The notes: generated by a model not told the origin, from the sequence alone. DNA of 64,000 nt from Butyrivibrio sp. MC2013 (GCF_000424585.1 NZ_AUKE01000009.1:62001-126000); one strand, 5' to 3'. Shown: positions 1 through 9,093, numbered from the stretch's first letter. A program made the numbers and translations.

Positions 1-1
1 A

Positions 2-391
2 ACAGCAAATGTAACAGTTACATTCAAGGGTCTCTACGAGGCAGCAGTGACAAAGCAGTTCACTATTACTCCTAAGGCTGTCAGCCTAAGGAGCGTAGCA
101 AGAGGCTTCTACATGCTGGATGTGACCTGGGATGCTATTCCTGATATGGGTGCTGGCTATGAAGTTCAGCTCTCCACAGACAAGAACTTTAAGAAGAATA
201 CCACAAGCTTCTCCATCAGTAATCCTAAGACCAGCCACAAGCTGATAATGGGTCTGTCAAGTAAGAAGACCTATTACATGAGAGTAAGGGCAGTCAGCAA
301 GGTAGGTAATTCTGCATGGTCAAAGGTAGCATCTGCAAAACCTCTGTCAATCATCTCTCTTGTAGAGTGGATTGTAGATCTCTTTAAGTAA
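2..391 (+). CDS. C-terminal end of a fibronectin type III surface protein (partial)
   Basis: The frame is open to the left edge of the window, so only the last ~129 residues are seen and the true start lies outside. A GTG at 47 is in frame but has no ribosome binding site and is internal. The segment around residues 25-115 fits a fibronectin type III domain: a V-x-W-D core strand, a Y-E-V-Q-L-S strand, and the typical Y-Y-M-R-V-R-A strand near the end. Such domains usually occur in tandem in secreted or surface proteins. There is no sorting motif or membrane anchor at the C-terminus, so attachment, if any, must be upstream. The exact protein family cannot be named. Confidence 0.75.
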   Translation, partial: TANVTVTFKGLYEAAVTKQFTITPKAVSLRSVARGFYMLDVTWDAIPDMGAGYEVQLSTDKNFKKNTTSFSISNPKTSHKLIMGLSSKKTYYMRVRAVSKVGNSAWSKVASAKPLSIISLVEWIVDLFK

Positions 392-406
392 TAGGAATTA
401 ATAACT

Positions 407-437
407 GCCAGGCTGCTAAGATATGGCGCAGCCTGGC
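407..437 (+). terminator. hairpin after the Fn3 gene
   Basis: A 9-bp perfect stem (407-415 with 429-437) lies 16 bases after the stop codon. It lacks a clear U tract, so it may protect the 3' end rather than terminate. Confidence 0.4.
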
Positions 438-463
438 AAATAACAAGCAATAAAAAATCATAG

Positions 464-515
464 CTCCCGCTCCGTATCATGAACTTCTTTGATGCGGAGC
501 GGGAGTTTATTTTTA
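464..515 (+). terminator. intrinsic terminator
   Basis: A 16-bp stem (464-479 with 490-505, one G-U pair) with a GC-rich base is followed by a T-rich run. It isolates the Fn3 gene from the ATPase gene downstream. Confidence 0.85.
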
Positions 516-600
516 TCTTTATCTAGAAAAAATAATGAGATAAAGATAAAATGTCGTTTGTATTTTATCTTTATCTACTATAAAATATAAGATAAAGATA
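514..600. repeat. two inverted pairs of an 11-bp repeat upstream of the ATPase gene
   Basis: The 11-mer TATCTTTATCT occurs at 514-524 and 566-576, and its exact reverse complement at 538-548 and 590-600. Centres are 24, 28 and 24 bp apart, so the array is two inverted pairs with a 52-bp period. It ends 10 bp before the Shine-Dalgarno of the ATPase gene, a position suited to an operator bound by a dimer or oligomer, possibly the gene product itself (inference). Confidence 0.85.
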
Positions 601-621
601 GAATCATATCAGGAGGTGCTT

Positions 622-2046
622 ATGAAGGATCTGATAGGACGAGAAAATGAGATAAAACGCTTAGACCATGCAATGGAAGAAAATGAAGCGCAGCTGATCG
701 TAGTATATGGAAGACGGAGAGTAGGCAAAACCTATCTGATAAATGAATATTATGACAATAGATTTACATTTAAGTTTACAGGATCAGAGAATCAGAATAA
801 TAAAGAACAGCTTAAGAATTTCATACTGGAATTAACTGCTGCAGCACATCGGGAATATGACCAGCCCAAAGATTGGACTGAGGCCTTTTTTGCTCTCAGA
901 TCTTATCTTGAATCTGCAGATAATAGCGGAAAACAGGTCGTCTTTTTTGATGAGCTTCCCTGGATGGATAAGCCGGGATCTGGTTTTCTGAGTGCCTTTG
1001 AGTGGTTTTGGAATTCATGGGGAGCAGCCAGAAAGAACCTGGTATTTATAGTATGTGGTTCAGCTACGTCATGGATGGTGGACAAGCTTGATGAGAATAA
1101 GGGCGGGCTCTTTAACAGACAGACCTGCAGACTATTCATAGAACCTTTTGATCTTGGACACACAGAAGCGTACCTTCAGTCCCGAGGGATCAATTGGTCC
1201 AGATACGACATTGTGCAGACCTATATGATCATGGGCGGGATTCCCTTCTATTTGAGACTACTAGATAGCAGTCTGACTCTTAACGATAATATAGACAAGC
1301 TTTTCTTTGGGAAGAGAGCAGAGATGTGGAATGAATTTGAACATCTGTATCACACTCTCTTTAGTAACAGTGATCAGTATATTAAGATTGCTGAGGCTCT
1401 GAGTCAAAAAAAGAGCGGTCTTAGCAGAGAAGAAATAGTAGCAAAGACTGGACTAAAGTCAAACGGAGTATTGACAAAGATGTTGTCTGACCTGGAAAAA
1501 TCAGGTTTTATCAGAGTGAACAATGAATATGGTCACAAGAAACGCGGCGCAAGGTATCAGCTATCGGATTATTATTCTCTCTTTTATTTCAGATTTATAA
1601 GAGATAATTACGGTAAAGACAGCCATTTCTGGGCCAATATGAATGATAATCCTGCAAGGCGTGCATGGGCAGGATTGACATTTGAGCAGGTATGTAGGGA
1701 CCATATAGATCAGATAAAGCATGCGCTTGGCATATCAGGAGTATTGACAGAGCTGTCCACTTGGAGCAAAAGGGGAGATGATGATGAAAAAGGGGCACAG
1801 ATAGACCTGATCATCGAAAGACGTGACAGGGTGATCAATCTGTGTGAGATCAAGTTCTCAACGGGAGAATACGAGATAGATAAGGACTATGACCTGGCCC
1901 TGAAAAATAAGGTGGAGGCATTCAGGACAGATAGCAAATGCAAAATGACTATCATAATGACCATGATCACAAGCTATGGCGTGAAGAAGAACAAATATAG
2001 CAATTATATTGGCAGAGAAGTGACCATGGAGGATTTGTTTGACTAG
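622..2046 (+). CDS. AAA ATPase with C-terminal PD-(D/E)XK-like domain (ATPase_2/DUF234 type)
   Basis: 474-residue protein of the archaeal-type ATPase family (ATPase_2 with DUF234). Walker A G-R-R-R-V-G-K-T is at residues 30-37, Walker B V-V-F-F-D-E at 106-111, and a sensor-like C-G-S-A-T-S near 148. A winged-helix-like stretch follows around 250-310. The C-terminus has D395 and E409-x-K411, the spacing of a PD-(D/E)XK nuclease-like fold known for DUF234. I chose ATG 622 over the GTG at 616 because AGGAGG (611-616) lies 5 bases before it and would overlap the GTG. The gene stands alone between two repeat arrays. The biological role of the family is not established; mobile, defence or addiction functions are only inference. 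Confidence 0.85.
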   Translation: MKDLIGRENEIKRLDHAMEENEAQLIVVYGRRRVGKTYLINEYYDNRFTFKFTGSENQNNKEQLKNFILELTAAAHREYDQPKDWTEAFFALRSYLESADNSGKQVVFFDELPWMDKPGSGFLSAFEWFWNSWGAARKNLVFIVCGSATSWMVDKLDENKGGLFNRQTCRLFIEPFDLGHTEAYLQSRGINWSRYDIVQTYMIMGGIPFYLRLLDSSLTLNDNIDKLFFGKRAEMWNEFEHLYHTLFSNSDQYIKIAEALSQKKSGLSREEIVAKTGLKSNGVLTKMLSDLEKSGFIRVNNEYGHKKRGARYQLSDYYSLFYFRFIRDNYGKDSHFWANMNDNPARRAWAGLTFEQVCRDHIDQIKHALGISGVLTELSTWSKRGDDDEKGAQIDLIIERRDRVINLCEIKFSTGEYEIDKDYDLALKNKVEAFRTDSKCKMTIIMTMITSYGVKKNKYSNYIGREVTMEDLFD

Positions 2047-2052
2047 CATCCC

Positions 2053-2130
2053 TTAAAAAATGTATCGCGGCGCCGAAATATGGTCTTAAAAAATGTAATG
2101 TAACGATGAAAACATCCCCTAAAAAATGTG
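2053..2130. repeat. three AAAAAATGT repeats at exact 33-bp spacing
   Basis: The nonamer AAAAAATGT, each time preceded by T or TT, occurs with its TGT at 2061, 2094 and 2127, i.e. exactly 33 bp apart. The first copy begins only 7 bases after the ATPase stop codon. The intervening 24-bp spacers differ in sequence. The same nonamer recurs downstream of the second ATPase gene (23384-23449), and 33 bp is also the period of the array upstream of that gene. Confidence 0.8.
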
Positions 2131-2159
2131 ATACAGATCGTTTTTGATATGTGGCGTAC

Positions 2160-2272
2160 ATTTATAACCAGCTCCCATAGAAGTGATGGATGCCGTAGGT
2201 GTTAGCTGTGATCAGAGTCTCCCTGGTCATGTAGTCATAGGGCTGGAAGAAGTCTGATGAAAGCATAGTAAG
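2160..2272. repeat. outer inverted repeat, left copy
   Basis: By eye this 113-bp segment is identical to the reverse complement of 20313-20425. It covers the 3' end of the GT32 gene and a few bases past its stop. Identity falls to roughly 90% further into the gene, a gradient typical of gene conversion or recombination between inverted copies. Confidence 0.8.
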
Positions 2273-3208
2273 GCCATTTACAGTCTGGAGAGTATTGTCA
2301 GGCACAAAGCCCCTGCTGATCAGAGGCAGAGTCTCGTAGGTACCGCTGGACTCGGTATTTATACTGCCATCAGGCCACAGGAAATGCCGGTCTCTTCGAT
2401 AGCCCAGGATCTCGCCTATCATGGGATGTCCCTTTATAGCTCCACAGCCGCCTCCCACATTGGCGATCCCCCATTTCTCGGTACTGCAAAAGCCATCCAG
2501 ACATAGGAGCTCATCTATGGGCTTTATGAGTTCTACGTCTGTATCAAAGTAGACCCCACCATAGTTATAGAGAACATCAAGCCTGATCATATCAGGAACA
2601 TAGCCTAGTTTCCCTGCGTTGTAGGCCTCTCTGACATAAGGCCATTTTTTTAAATCATAGTTGTCTTCGCTCCATCTGATGATCTCGTATCCTGGGCAAA
2701 AGCGCTTCCAGCTGTCCATATACTCCATAAGCTTGTCAGGTATAGCATTATCTCCAAACCAGCAGTAGTGTATTGTCCTCGGGATCTTCTCCATCTTATC
2801 AGGAAATATGATCTTCTCTGCTTGGGTTAGTCCTTCGGCCTTCTTTGCCAGCATTCCGGGCAGGAGATATACATCTACATCATCAAGATAGGGCAGAGCA
2901 TTTAGATACTCCAGTATCCTGTCATATCTGCTGCCTGTTATGAGGATGGAATAGGGGCATGACACTTCTGATATCTTATCAGGGGACGATACTACTACAG
3001 TATTATCACCTATCCTTATACTATCTCCCTGCTTATGAGAGTCAGTATCTGCGATAAATAATACTTTATCAGACAGGCCACATTCTTCAATAAAAAAGGG
3101 CAAAACAGTCTTACCCAGGACGCCATAGCCGTATACGATAAGCTTATGACCTGATCGAAGCTGTTCCTCTATAAAAGACTCTTTGGATGAATCAGTGTGG
3201 AATAGCAT
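2162..3208 (-). CDS. GT32 family (OCH1-like) glycosyltransferase with N-terminal Rossmann module, left copy
   Basis: 348 residues. Residues ~10-115 form a Rossmann-like module starting with V-Y-G-Y-G-V-L-G-K-T. The rest is a sugar-transferase domain of the DXD type (Gly_transf_sug, GT32): I-H-Y-C-W-F-G near 140, D-M-I-R-L-D-V-L-Y and Y-F-D-T-D-V, the metal-binding DxD. I moved the start from the longer frame (3286) to ATG 3208 because the product then matches the start of the paralogue at 19377-20423 and a GAGAGG lies 9 bases upstream. It is the last gene of the left operon. It probably adds a sugar from a nucleotide donor in the cytoplasm; the acceptor is unknown. Confidence 0.85.
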   Translation of the reverse strand: MLFHTDSSKESFIEEQLRSGHKLIVYGYGVLGKTVLPFFIEECGLSDKVLFIADTDSHKQGDSIRIGDNTVVVSSPDKISEVSCPYSILITGSRYDRILEYLNALPYLDDVDVYLLPGMLAKKAEGLTQAEKIIFPDKMEKIPRTIHYCWFGDNAIPDKLMEYMDSWKRFCPGYEIIRWSEDNYDLKKWPYVREAYNAGKLGYVPDMIRLDVLYNYGGVYFDTDVELIKPIDELLCLDGFCSTEKWGIANVGGGCGAIKGHPMIGEILGYRRDRHFLWPDGSINTESSGTYETLPLISRGFVPDNTLQTVNGLTMLSSDFFQPYDYMTRETLITANTYGIHHFYGSWL

Positions 3209-3309
3209 TAGCCTTGGCCTCTCAAAATTATAGCTGCCTAATAACCTTCTGTTAAATAAGTATGTAAACAGATAAGCAAGTAGCAATATAGATGAAATAA
3301 TCAGTTGCT

Positions 3310-4329
3310 TTATAATTCAAAAGATGATTTTTCCGGAAAAATGCTTTCAAAAGCACTATTGATAGTCTCTTTGATCTCATCAAATCTATTCATGTCAAAA
3401 GCTTCACTTAAGCATATAACCGGGTATTGTCGATTTCTGATGATATCTGCGATCTCTTTGTAATTGTCATCCGTTATTAGAAGATTCTTACCAAGTGCTC
3501 TTCTTGGTACAAAATCTCCGGTGCAGAACTGCCAGTACCTGACAAGGAACCAAGAGATGTCGTTATGGGATCGAAACCGATTTTTAGATGCAGCATCTAA
3601 AGCTTCATATTCAGCTTCCCATACAGCTTTCATAGTGCTTTTTTTAATCGCATTCGGCAAATGAGGATCATGAAAGCCGCAGAAATTATTCCAATAGGAT
3701 AAGCGTTCATTTCTTTCTAACAAATCTCCATATACTGGACTAAACCATAGATCATGATATCGCTGCTGAACCTGTCTCTTATTGAAGTGTTTATTCAAAA
3801 GGATAATATTGTTAGCCTTGGTATGACACGCATATTCTGAAACACTACCCACATCGACTGGCATGATGGGTGTTTCTATTGATTCGTCACATACCATATT
3901 GTTTTTGAAATAATAATTTATTTCTAATGGCTCTAAAACAAAAGAATCGTCGTTAAATAGAATAAAACTATCTGATAGTTCTTTTATCCTCCAGGTATTC
4001 ATTTCAATTGTATTGGAATTAAAAGTCGGAAGATATGCATCTGGGATATAATCATCATGCTTTATAATTCGTAGCTTAGGATTGTCAGTCTTTAAGAACT
4101 TGGGAATATGTCCCCATGTGATAAAAAATATATGATCAATCCACGGCAAACATTTTTCAATAGATCTGAACCAGATTTTTAAATTATCCCAGTCAGCATA
4201 ACGAATCTGAGAATTACAATCATCGCTTATAGATAATGCGGATTTGTAACTCCATGTCTTTTTTTCTTCTATCCAATTTGAATCATTTCCATCAACCCAG
4301 GGAATGACAATATCGATTGGTTTATTCAT
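3310..4329 (-). CDS. Stealth-family sugar phosphotransferase
   Basis: 339 residues beginning with I-D-I-V-I-P-W-V-D-G, the conserved region 1 of Stealth proteins, then R-I-I-K-H-D-D-Y-I-P (region 2) and a S-D-S-F-I-L-F-N-D-D-S-F segment typical of the catalytic part. Known relatives transfer hexose-1-phosphate to glycans (bacterial capsule polymerases, human GNPTAB). ATG 4329 is preferred over the ATG at 4347: the former has GGAG about 10 bases upstream, the latter has no ribosome binding site. In the mirrored operon the same position is held by a GT2 enzyme, so this is one of the genes that differ between the two halves. Confidence 0.85.
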   Translation of the reverse strand: MNKPIDIVIPWVDGNDSNWIEEKKTWSYKSALSISDDCNSQIRYADWDNLKIWFRSIEKCLPWIDHIFFITWGHIPKFLKTDNPKLRIIKHDDYIPDAYLPTFNSNTIEMNTWRIKELSDSFILFNDDSFVLEPLEINYYFKNNMVCDESIETPIMPVDVGSVSEYACHTKANNIILLNKHFNKRQVQQRYHDLWFSPVYGDLLERNERLSYWNNFCGFHDPHLPNAIKKSTMKAVWEAEYEALDAASKNRFRSHNDISWFLVRYWQFCTGDFVPRRALGKNLLITDDNYKEIADIIRNRQYPVICLSEAFDMNRFDEIKETINSAFESIFPEKSSFEL

Positions 4330-4379
4330 GGATGATATCAACTCCATATTTATTCAAAATAACTTGTTTTTGAAGGCAA

Positions 4380-5693
4380 TTATAATATTGGACAGTAGTG
4401 TTCTAAATTTATTACATTAGTAAACCCGTTATCGGAAAGATATTTGTAAATAATACTATTTGTAGCAATTATTAATTCCGAATCATTTAGTGCGGATTTA
4501 TTGTCAATAGTTTTGATAGATATGATTGAAGAGTTAAGATAATCCATAGCTTTTGAAATACTTCGATCTGTAACTGCATAAATGGAAATATTATTTCGTA
4601 AACAGAAATGCAAAAAAGCAAGTCCTCTTTTACCGATTCCCCAAACTACTGGCTTTTTAACGCCGTGAATGAGTGATTTAAGTTCGTCTGCAGAAGATTC
4701 AAGTTGGGCGGCTAACAGCTTATCTTCTTTCCACCATGTTTCTTCCAACGTATTAGTAAGAAATAGTTGTTTTATGATGCTTTGAACAGAACTGCAGTTA
4801 TCAAATAATTCCTCGTTTTCAAGAATATATGCTCTGAGATTATCATAATAGGCAGCTCTTACTTTGTCGTCAGATGCCCTTCTAAGCTCTTCAAGGCTCC
4901 CTCTAAGAAGAAGTTCAATGATTTTACGGATTATATCACAAGGCTTAAGTATTTGAAGTGAACTGTTATTATCTTTTTCGAATTGTTGATTGAAATGTTC
5001 ATCTACAAGTTGTTTAGCACAAGATAGTAAGTTATTTGGATTTCTGTTTTCGCTAATTTGGCCAACTCTGTTATTCCTATGAACCATATCAGATTTTCCG
5101 GGAAGGTGATAGATTCTCTCTGAAGACAACAGCGCCTTACAACTGAAGTAAACATCATTGGAAGATGTAAGATTTTGAAAACGAATATTGTTATCTGTAA
5201 CTATCTTCCTTTTGATCAGCTTATTCCATACCATGTTCCTGCAGTCAAAAAAGCCAGAATCACCAAGCTCTGAGAAAGAAAAAGGCCCTTCTGGGATATT
5301 TGAAGATTTATCTAAATAGCAAATGACACCATCTGCTTCATTTGCTATATTGCAAATACAAATATCAGCATCAAAAGAAGTGGCAGCATTATATAAATTT
5401 GATAAAAAGTCAGTCTTATATTCATCGTCTGAATCCAAAAAAATGATGTATTCACCGCATGCAAGGTCTATTCCTGCATTCCTAGCCGGACCAGCTCCAA
5501 GATGTTCTTGATGAATAACCCGTATTCTTTTGTCGTCGGCCGCATATTTACTGAGAATTTGAAAGGAATTATCACAGGAACCATCATCTATGCATATCAA
5601 TTCCCAATCTGTAAGCGATTGGTTAATTACGTTCTTTATAGAATTATTTAAATAGTCTGCAGTATTATATACAGGCATTATTATTGAAATCAT
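4380..5693 (-). CDS. GT2 glycosyltransferase with C-terminal Rossmann module (left paralogue)
   Basis: 437 residues. The N-terminal ~230 residues are a GT-A fold family 2 domain: I-I-M-P-V-Y-N-T-A at the start, I-D-D-G-S for donor binding near 36-40, and F-L-D-S-D-D, the DxD. The C-terminal ~90 residues are a Rossmann-like module with W-G-I-G-K-R-G. It aligns along its length with the product of 16835-18103, including N-K-L-I-K and the shared G-Q-I-S-E-N-R segment, so the pair occupies matching places in the two mirrored operons. GGGAG lies 9 bases before the ATG. Substrate unknown. Confidence 0.9.
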   Translation of the reverse strand: MISIIMPVYNTADYLNNSIKNVINQSLTDWELICIDDGSCDNSFQILSKYAADDKRIRVIHQEHLGAGPARNAGIDLACGEYIIFLDSDDEYKTDFLSNLYNAATSFDADICICNIANEADGVICYLDKSSNIPEGPFSFSELGDSGFFDCRNMVWNKLIKRKIVTDNNIRFQNLTSSNDVYFSCKALLSSERIYHLPGKSDMVHRNNRVGQISENRNPNNLLSCAKQLVDEHFNQQFEKDNNSSLQILKPCDIIRKIIELLLRGSLEELRRASDDKVRAAYYDNLRAYILENEELFDNCSSVQSIIKQLFLTNTLEETWWKEDKLLAAQLESSADELKSLIHGVKKPVVWGIGKRGLAFLHFCLRNNISIYAVTDRSISKAMDYLNSSIISIKTIDNKSALNDSELIIATNSIIYKYLSDNGFTNVINLEHYCPIL

Positions 5694-5783
5694 ATCCCAG
5701 ACTCCCTATGAACTGTACAGGTTATACGCCAGCAGAGATGTGATCAGAAAAAAGTATGCATTAGTACAGGATACTTTTGAAAT

Positions 5784-7010
5784 TTATCGATAATGAACTC
5801 CCGCGGTAATTGGTGAGGTAATCCCTGTTATTTCCGGAAAAAGTGGAATCTGATTGCATAAAGTTATTCTCAAGAGTTCGACAAAAGAACTATATCTGAT
5901 AAAATCTTTTCCTTCTTCCAAATTCGCTTCAAGCAGAAGATCTACTATTTCTTTTTCAAAAGAACTCGTAGCTATAACTATCTTTTGCATAGAATAATGA
6001 TTTGTTTCTAAATACTCTTTTAGGTTATTGAAGAAATCAATATTATAATCACATCGTCTTTGTTCTCTATCAATTATTCCTATGACACTAATGCCTAGAT
6101 TTATGAATAGACGTAAAAGTTTCTTGCCGTAATTTCCATATCCCCAAATGACATATGAGATGCTACGATCAAGATGTAGATCACACCTGATGTTTTCTTT
6201 ATACTCATCATTGACATTATAAAGATAATGAATGAAATATGATTCATAACGATCAAGCTGTTCTTCTTTAAGAATATCCCTTGAAATGACATCACTGACA
6301 TCTGGAAGTTTGTAGCCCAATGACTCAATTACGGGTTTCCAAAATGAATAGTTCCAATCGGGAAAATGGTGAGTACCAAATGGTAAACCTCTTTTAGCAA
6401 TATCTCTAAGACCATGAAAACAATCATCCTGAGCAGAAAATGTTGAAGCAATCATAGGATCTGGAACCCTATAACCTAGATAATGTAGATGTCCACAGTA
6501 AGCAAAAAAATCATCTTCGTGTTGTAAAAAAATTTCCTTACGAATCTCCCATTCAGGAACATATTCCTTGTTTCTAACAAGCTCAAGAGTTGTATTTACT
6601 TTTCTTAATGAAAATCCGCCGTTTCCAACGTGGTATTCTTTCCAGCGACCTTTGGCAATAGGTGCTCCAATGTAGTCATATCCCATATCAACAAATTCCA
6701 TAAGCCTGTTAGAAAAAACAAAAGCATCAAGCTGGTAAATCAATGTATAATGATATTTTTCAAAACGAATATAAAAATCTTCAGAAAGAAGTAATTCACT
6801 GTATGATGCCGTACTATTAAAATAATGATTATCGAATCGTTCAACTATAGCTTTCTCTTTATACTCCTCTTCTGATATATGAAGCGTTAATGGTGCAACG
6901 TAGAAAATATGATAGCTACATAAAACTCTATGTACCTGTTCTAAAGATATTTTCTCAAAAAGGTTTAGCTTTTCTTTGTAAATTGGAATTATTACGCAAC
7001 ATTTATGCAT
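5784..7010 (-). CDS. DUF5672-type glycosyltransferase-like protein with C-terminal Rossmann module
   Basis: 408 residues. The N-terminal ~240 residues fit the DUF5672 group of predicted glycosyltransferases: V-I-I-P-I-Y-K at the start, Y-Q-L-D-A-F-V-F, Y-I-G-A-P-I and G-N-G-G-F-S-L-R, a hallmark of the family. The C-terminal ~120 residues start with Y-V-I-W-G-Y-G-N-Y-G-K-K, the same small Rossmann-like module found in seven other proteins of this locus. GAGG stands 9 bases before the ATG. Base composition is distinctly AT-richer than the housekeeping genes, as in most of this locus. No counterpart is present in the right operon. Confidence 0.75.
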   Translation of the reverse strand: MHKCCVIIPIYKEKLNLFEKISLEQVHRVLCSYHIFYVAPLTLHISEEEYKEKAIVERFDNHYFNSTASYSELLLSEDFYIRFEKYHYTLIYQLDAFVFSNRLMEFVDMGYDYIGAPIAKGRWKEYHVGNGGFSLRKVNTTLELVRNKEYVPEWEIRKEIFLQHEDDFFAYCGHLHYLGYRVPDPMIASTFSAQDDCFHGLRDIAKRGLPFGTHHFPDWNYSFWKPVIESLGYKLPDVSDVISRDILKEEQLDRYESYFIHYLYNVNDEYKENIRCDLHLDRSISYVIWGYGNYGKKLLRLFINLGISVIGIIDREQRRCDYNIDFFNNLKEYLETNHYSMQKIVIATSSFEKEIVDLLLEANLEEGKDFIRYSSFVELLRITLCNQIPLFPEITGITSPITAGVHYR

Positions 7011-7202
7011 AATGTACGCCTCATATTATCAAGAATTAGGTAGTGGTATCGTTGCATAGTACATCAATTGTTTACATATTATATTTTTGTTTTGGGGATT
7101 TTGGATTATAATATGGAGCAAAGTTAAGTATGCATATTTTTGCTGATACACCTTCGCGTAACAATTCATCTTTATACACTATCAAAAACTTGTTTTTATT
7201 TT

Positions 7203-8219
7203 CTATCTTTGTTTGTGATTCATTCCTTGAAACCACCTGTTTCTCAATACAAATTGGTCACAAATATCCGGAGAATATTGATATTTCCAGCATATATAAG
7301 GGAGACTAAGTTGATCTCTGAAAGTAAAACGTTCCAATTCACTCCACCAGTGATACATTATTTCTTTTGTTTGTACATCATTCATATTTCTAACTAGACA
7401 TCCGTTCTCAAAAAGTCCGTTATTAATTGGATATCCATCATTAAAATAGAATGCAGCCTGTTTGATAAAGTCTGCCTTAAACTCTGGAAAACGTTCTATC
7501 AATGCAGCCGTCTCATCTGCAATACAGCTCCTTTCGCGATGGGGAAAACATAATAGCTTTCCGTTGAAATATATATTCACATACTCTCTCACACTTCCGA
7601 CAATCTTTATCCTTGCATCTACCCAAATACATACTCCATCACATTTAAAGTATTCATGGGGCAATATTTTAATCCTTTTGGAAAGTTTTACATCAGATAA
7701 ACTATCATCGTTTATATAAATTATTTCCCATGTTTTAGAAGTGATATTTTTAGAGTTCGTAAAACAGATATAATCTGTATTTTCATCTTTTGTTAGCGGC
7801 TCATTTAAATTGTCGTAGTTTCCAGTTATTGCCGTATAAACAGTAATATGCTTTTCTTTATCCTCATATCTGTCCTTCTTTATATATTTTCCATATCTTT
7901 TAAAATACTTGTTTCTGCAGTTCAAAAAATAAATAAATGATCTCCATGTATGGATAGTATCAGGTCTGTAATGACCTAATTTAGTAATCTGGCTGATTAT
8001 CTCTTCGTAATATATGCTCGCAATTACGATATAATCGTATTGGCAGTCTATTATAGCGTTAGGGTTCAAACATTTTTTAGTTCCAAAGATTTTACCTTGT
8101 CTAGATATGTCATTATCGCAAAAAAATAGAATCTCAACCTCGTTTTGAAGAAGATAATCCTTATTTAGTCGTATGAATTCTTCTGCTGTTTTGCCCGTCC
8201 CCCACACAATGACTTTCAC
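7203..8219 (-). CDS. DUF616/TOD1-like glycosyltransferase with N-terminal Rossmann module
   Basis: 338 residues. The first ~105 residues form a Rossmann-like module (V-I-V-W-G-T-G-K-T-A; the last Gly of the usual GxGxxG is replaced by Ala). From ~115 the sequence fits DUF616: Y-T-A-I-T-G-N-Y-D, D-Y-I-C-F-T-N, and C-I-W-V-D-A-R-I near 210, the probable metal site. Related plant proteins (TOD1, MUCI70) are predicted glycosyltransferases. The start is GTG with AAAGGAG upstream. It belongs to the left operon between the radical SAM gene and the DUF5672 gene. Confidence 0.75.
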   Translation of the reverse strand: MKVIVWGTGKTAEEFIRLNKDYLLQNEVEILFFCDNDISRQGKIFGTKKCLNPNAIIDCQYDYIVIASIYYEEIISQITKLGHYRPDTIHTWRSFIYFLNCRNKYFKRYGKYIKKDRYEDKEKHITVYTAITGNYDNLNEPLTKDENTDYICFTNSKNITSKTWEIIYINDDSLSDVKLSKRIKILPHEYFKCDGVCIWVDARIKIVGSVREYVNIYFNGKLLCFPHRERSCIADETAALIERFPEFKADFIKQAAFYFNDGYPINNGLFENGCLVRNMNDVQTKEIMYHWWSELERFTFRDQLSLPYICWKYQYSPDICDQFVLRNRWFQGMNHKQR

Positions 8220-8252
8220 TGTTCAACAACTCCTTTATTAAGCTTTTGTTAG

Positions 8253-9071
8253 TCATACGTTTGAGATTGCTTGATTACATTTTCTACATATTATGTCACT
8301 TTCATCTTGGTTTAATTTATAGCGAAGCTCTTTGATACTTTCTCCGTTCAATATTTCCTCGTACGTTTGCTCAAGTAAATTGCCTAATACAGCTGTCAGT
8401 CCATAATCCATACAACAAAGTATCACGGTTCCATCAGGCAAAAGTACGTTGTTATTCAGCATACATCCACATCTTTTACACTTTATCTTCCCGCCTAAAT
8501 AATTATGTGTAGCACAATCCTCAATGTTCCCGGCTCTATCAATAAGATTGCTGTCTATTGGTATAGATGTCTCTATTACTCTGTTTTTTATATCTGGATG
8601 GACATTTCCATGGCATGAGAAAACATCAATCTTGATTTTTTCATTTTCATAATCCTTCATGACAAGGTCAAATATTTTTATCCATTCTTTATTTAATGAA
8701 AAATGACAATTCATTTGTTCATCTGGAATGTGTAGACAAAACCATTCATACTTGATATCTCTGAGCTCTTCCCAATCAGACTCATCCATACCCTCTAAGG
8801 TAGTTGAAACAACAATCCCATGCCCTTTTCTAACCGCGTATTTGAGCATTTGTGTGCACGAGCTATTTAGCCAAGGTTCACACATTCCGGTAAAGTGGAT
8901 ATTTGTCTGAACAGGTATTTTGTCAACACATCTTTTGAAAACATCAAACGACATTTCTCTTGCTCTGCAAGGTTGTTTGAAATAAGTATCTGCCAGTTTA
9001 TCCTGTGGACAATATTTGCAGTTTAATTTGCATCCAATTCGAGTTGTTATTTCCATAGACTGTTTTTTCAT
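8253..9071 (-). CDS. radical SAM protein with SPASM-like C-terminus
   Basis: 272 residues. C-K-L-N-C-K-Y-C at 14-21 is the CxxxCxxC that binds the SAM-cleaving 4Fe-4S cluster. The C-terminal part has a second cysteine-rich region, C-K-R-C-G-C near 205, then C-C-M-D and a final C-R-K-C, typical of SPASM auxiliary clusters. The mid section I-H-F-T-G-M-C-E-P matches radical SAM TIM-barrel strands. SPASM enzymes modify peptides or sugars. It is the first gene after the terminator that follows the left secreted-protein gene, so it could modify that protein or the sugar donor; this is inference from position only. Confidence 0.85.
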   Translation of the reverse strand: MKKQSMEITTRIGCKLNCKYCPQDKLADTYFKQPCRAREMSFDVFKRCVDKIPVQTNIHFTGMCEPWLNSSCTQMLKYAVRKGHGIVVSTTLEGMDESDWEELRDIKYEWFCLHIPDEQMNCHFSLNKEWIKIFDLVMKDYENEKIKIDVFSCHGNVHPDIKNRVIETSIPIDSNLIDRAGNIEDCATHNYLGGKIKCKRCGCMLNNNVLLPDGTVILCCMDYGLTAVLGNLLEQTYEEILNGESIKELRYKLNQDESDIICRKCNQAISNV

Positions 9072-9093
9072 ACTGCCCCTGCTTAAAAACTTT

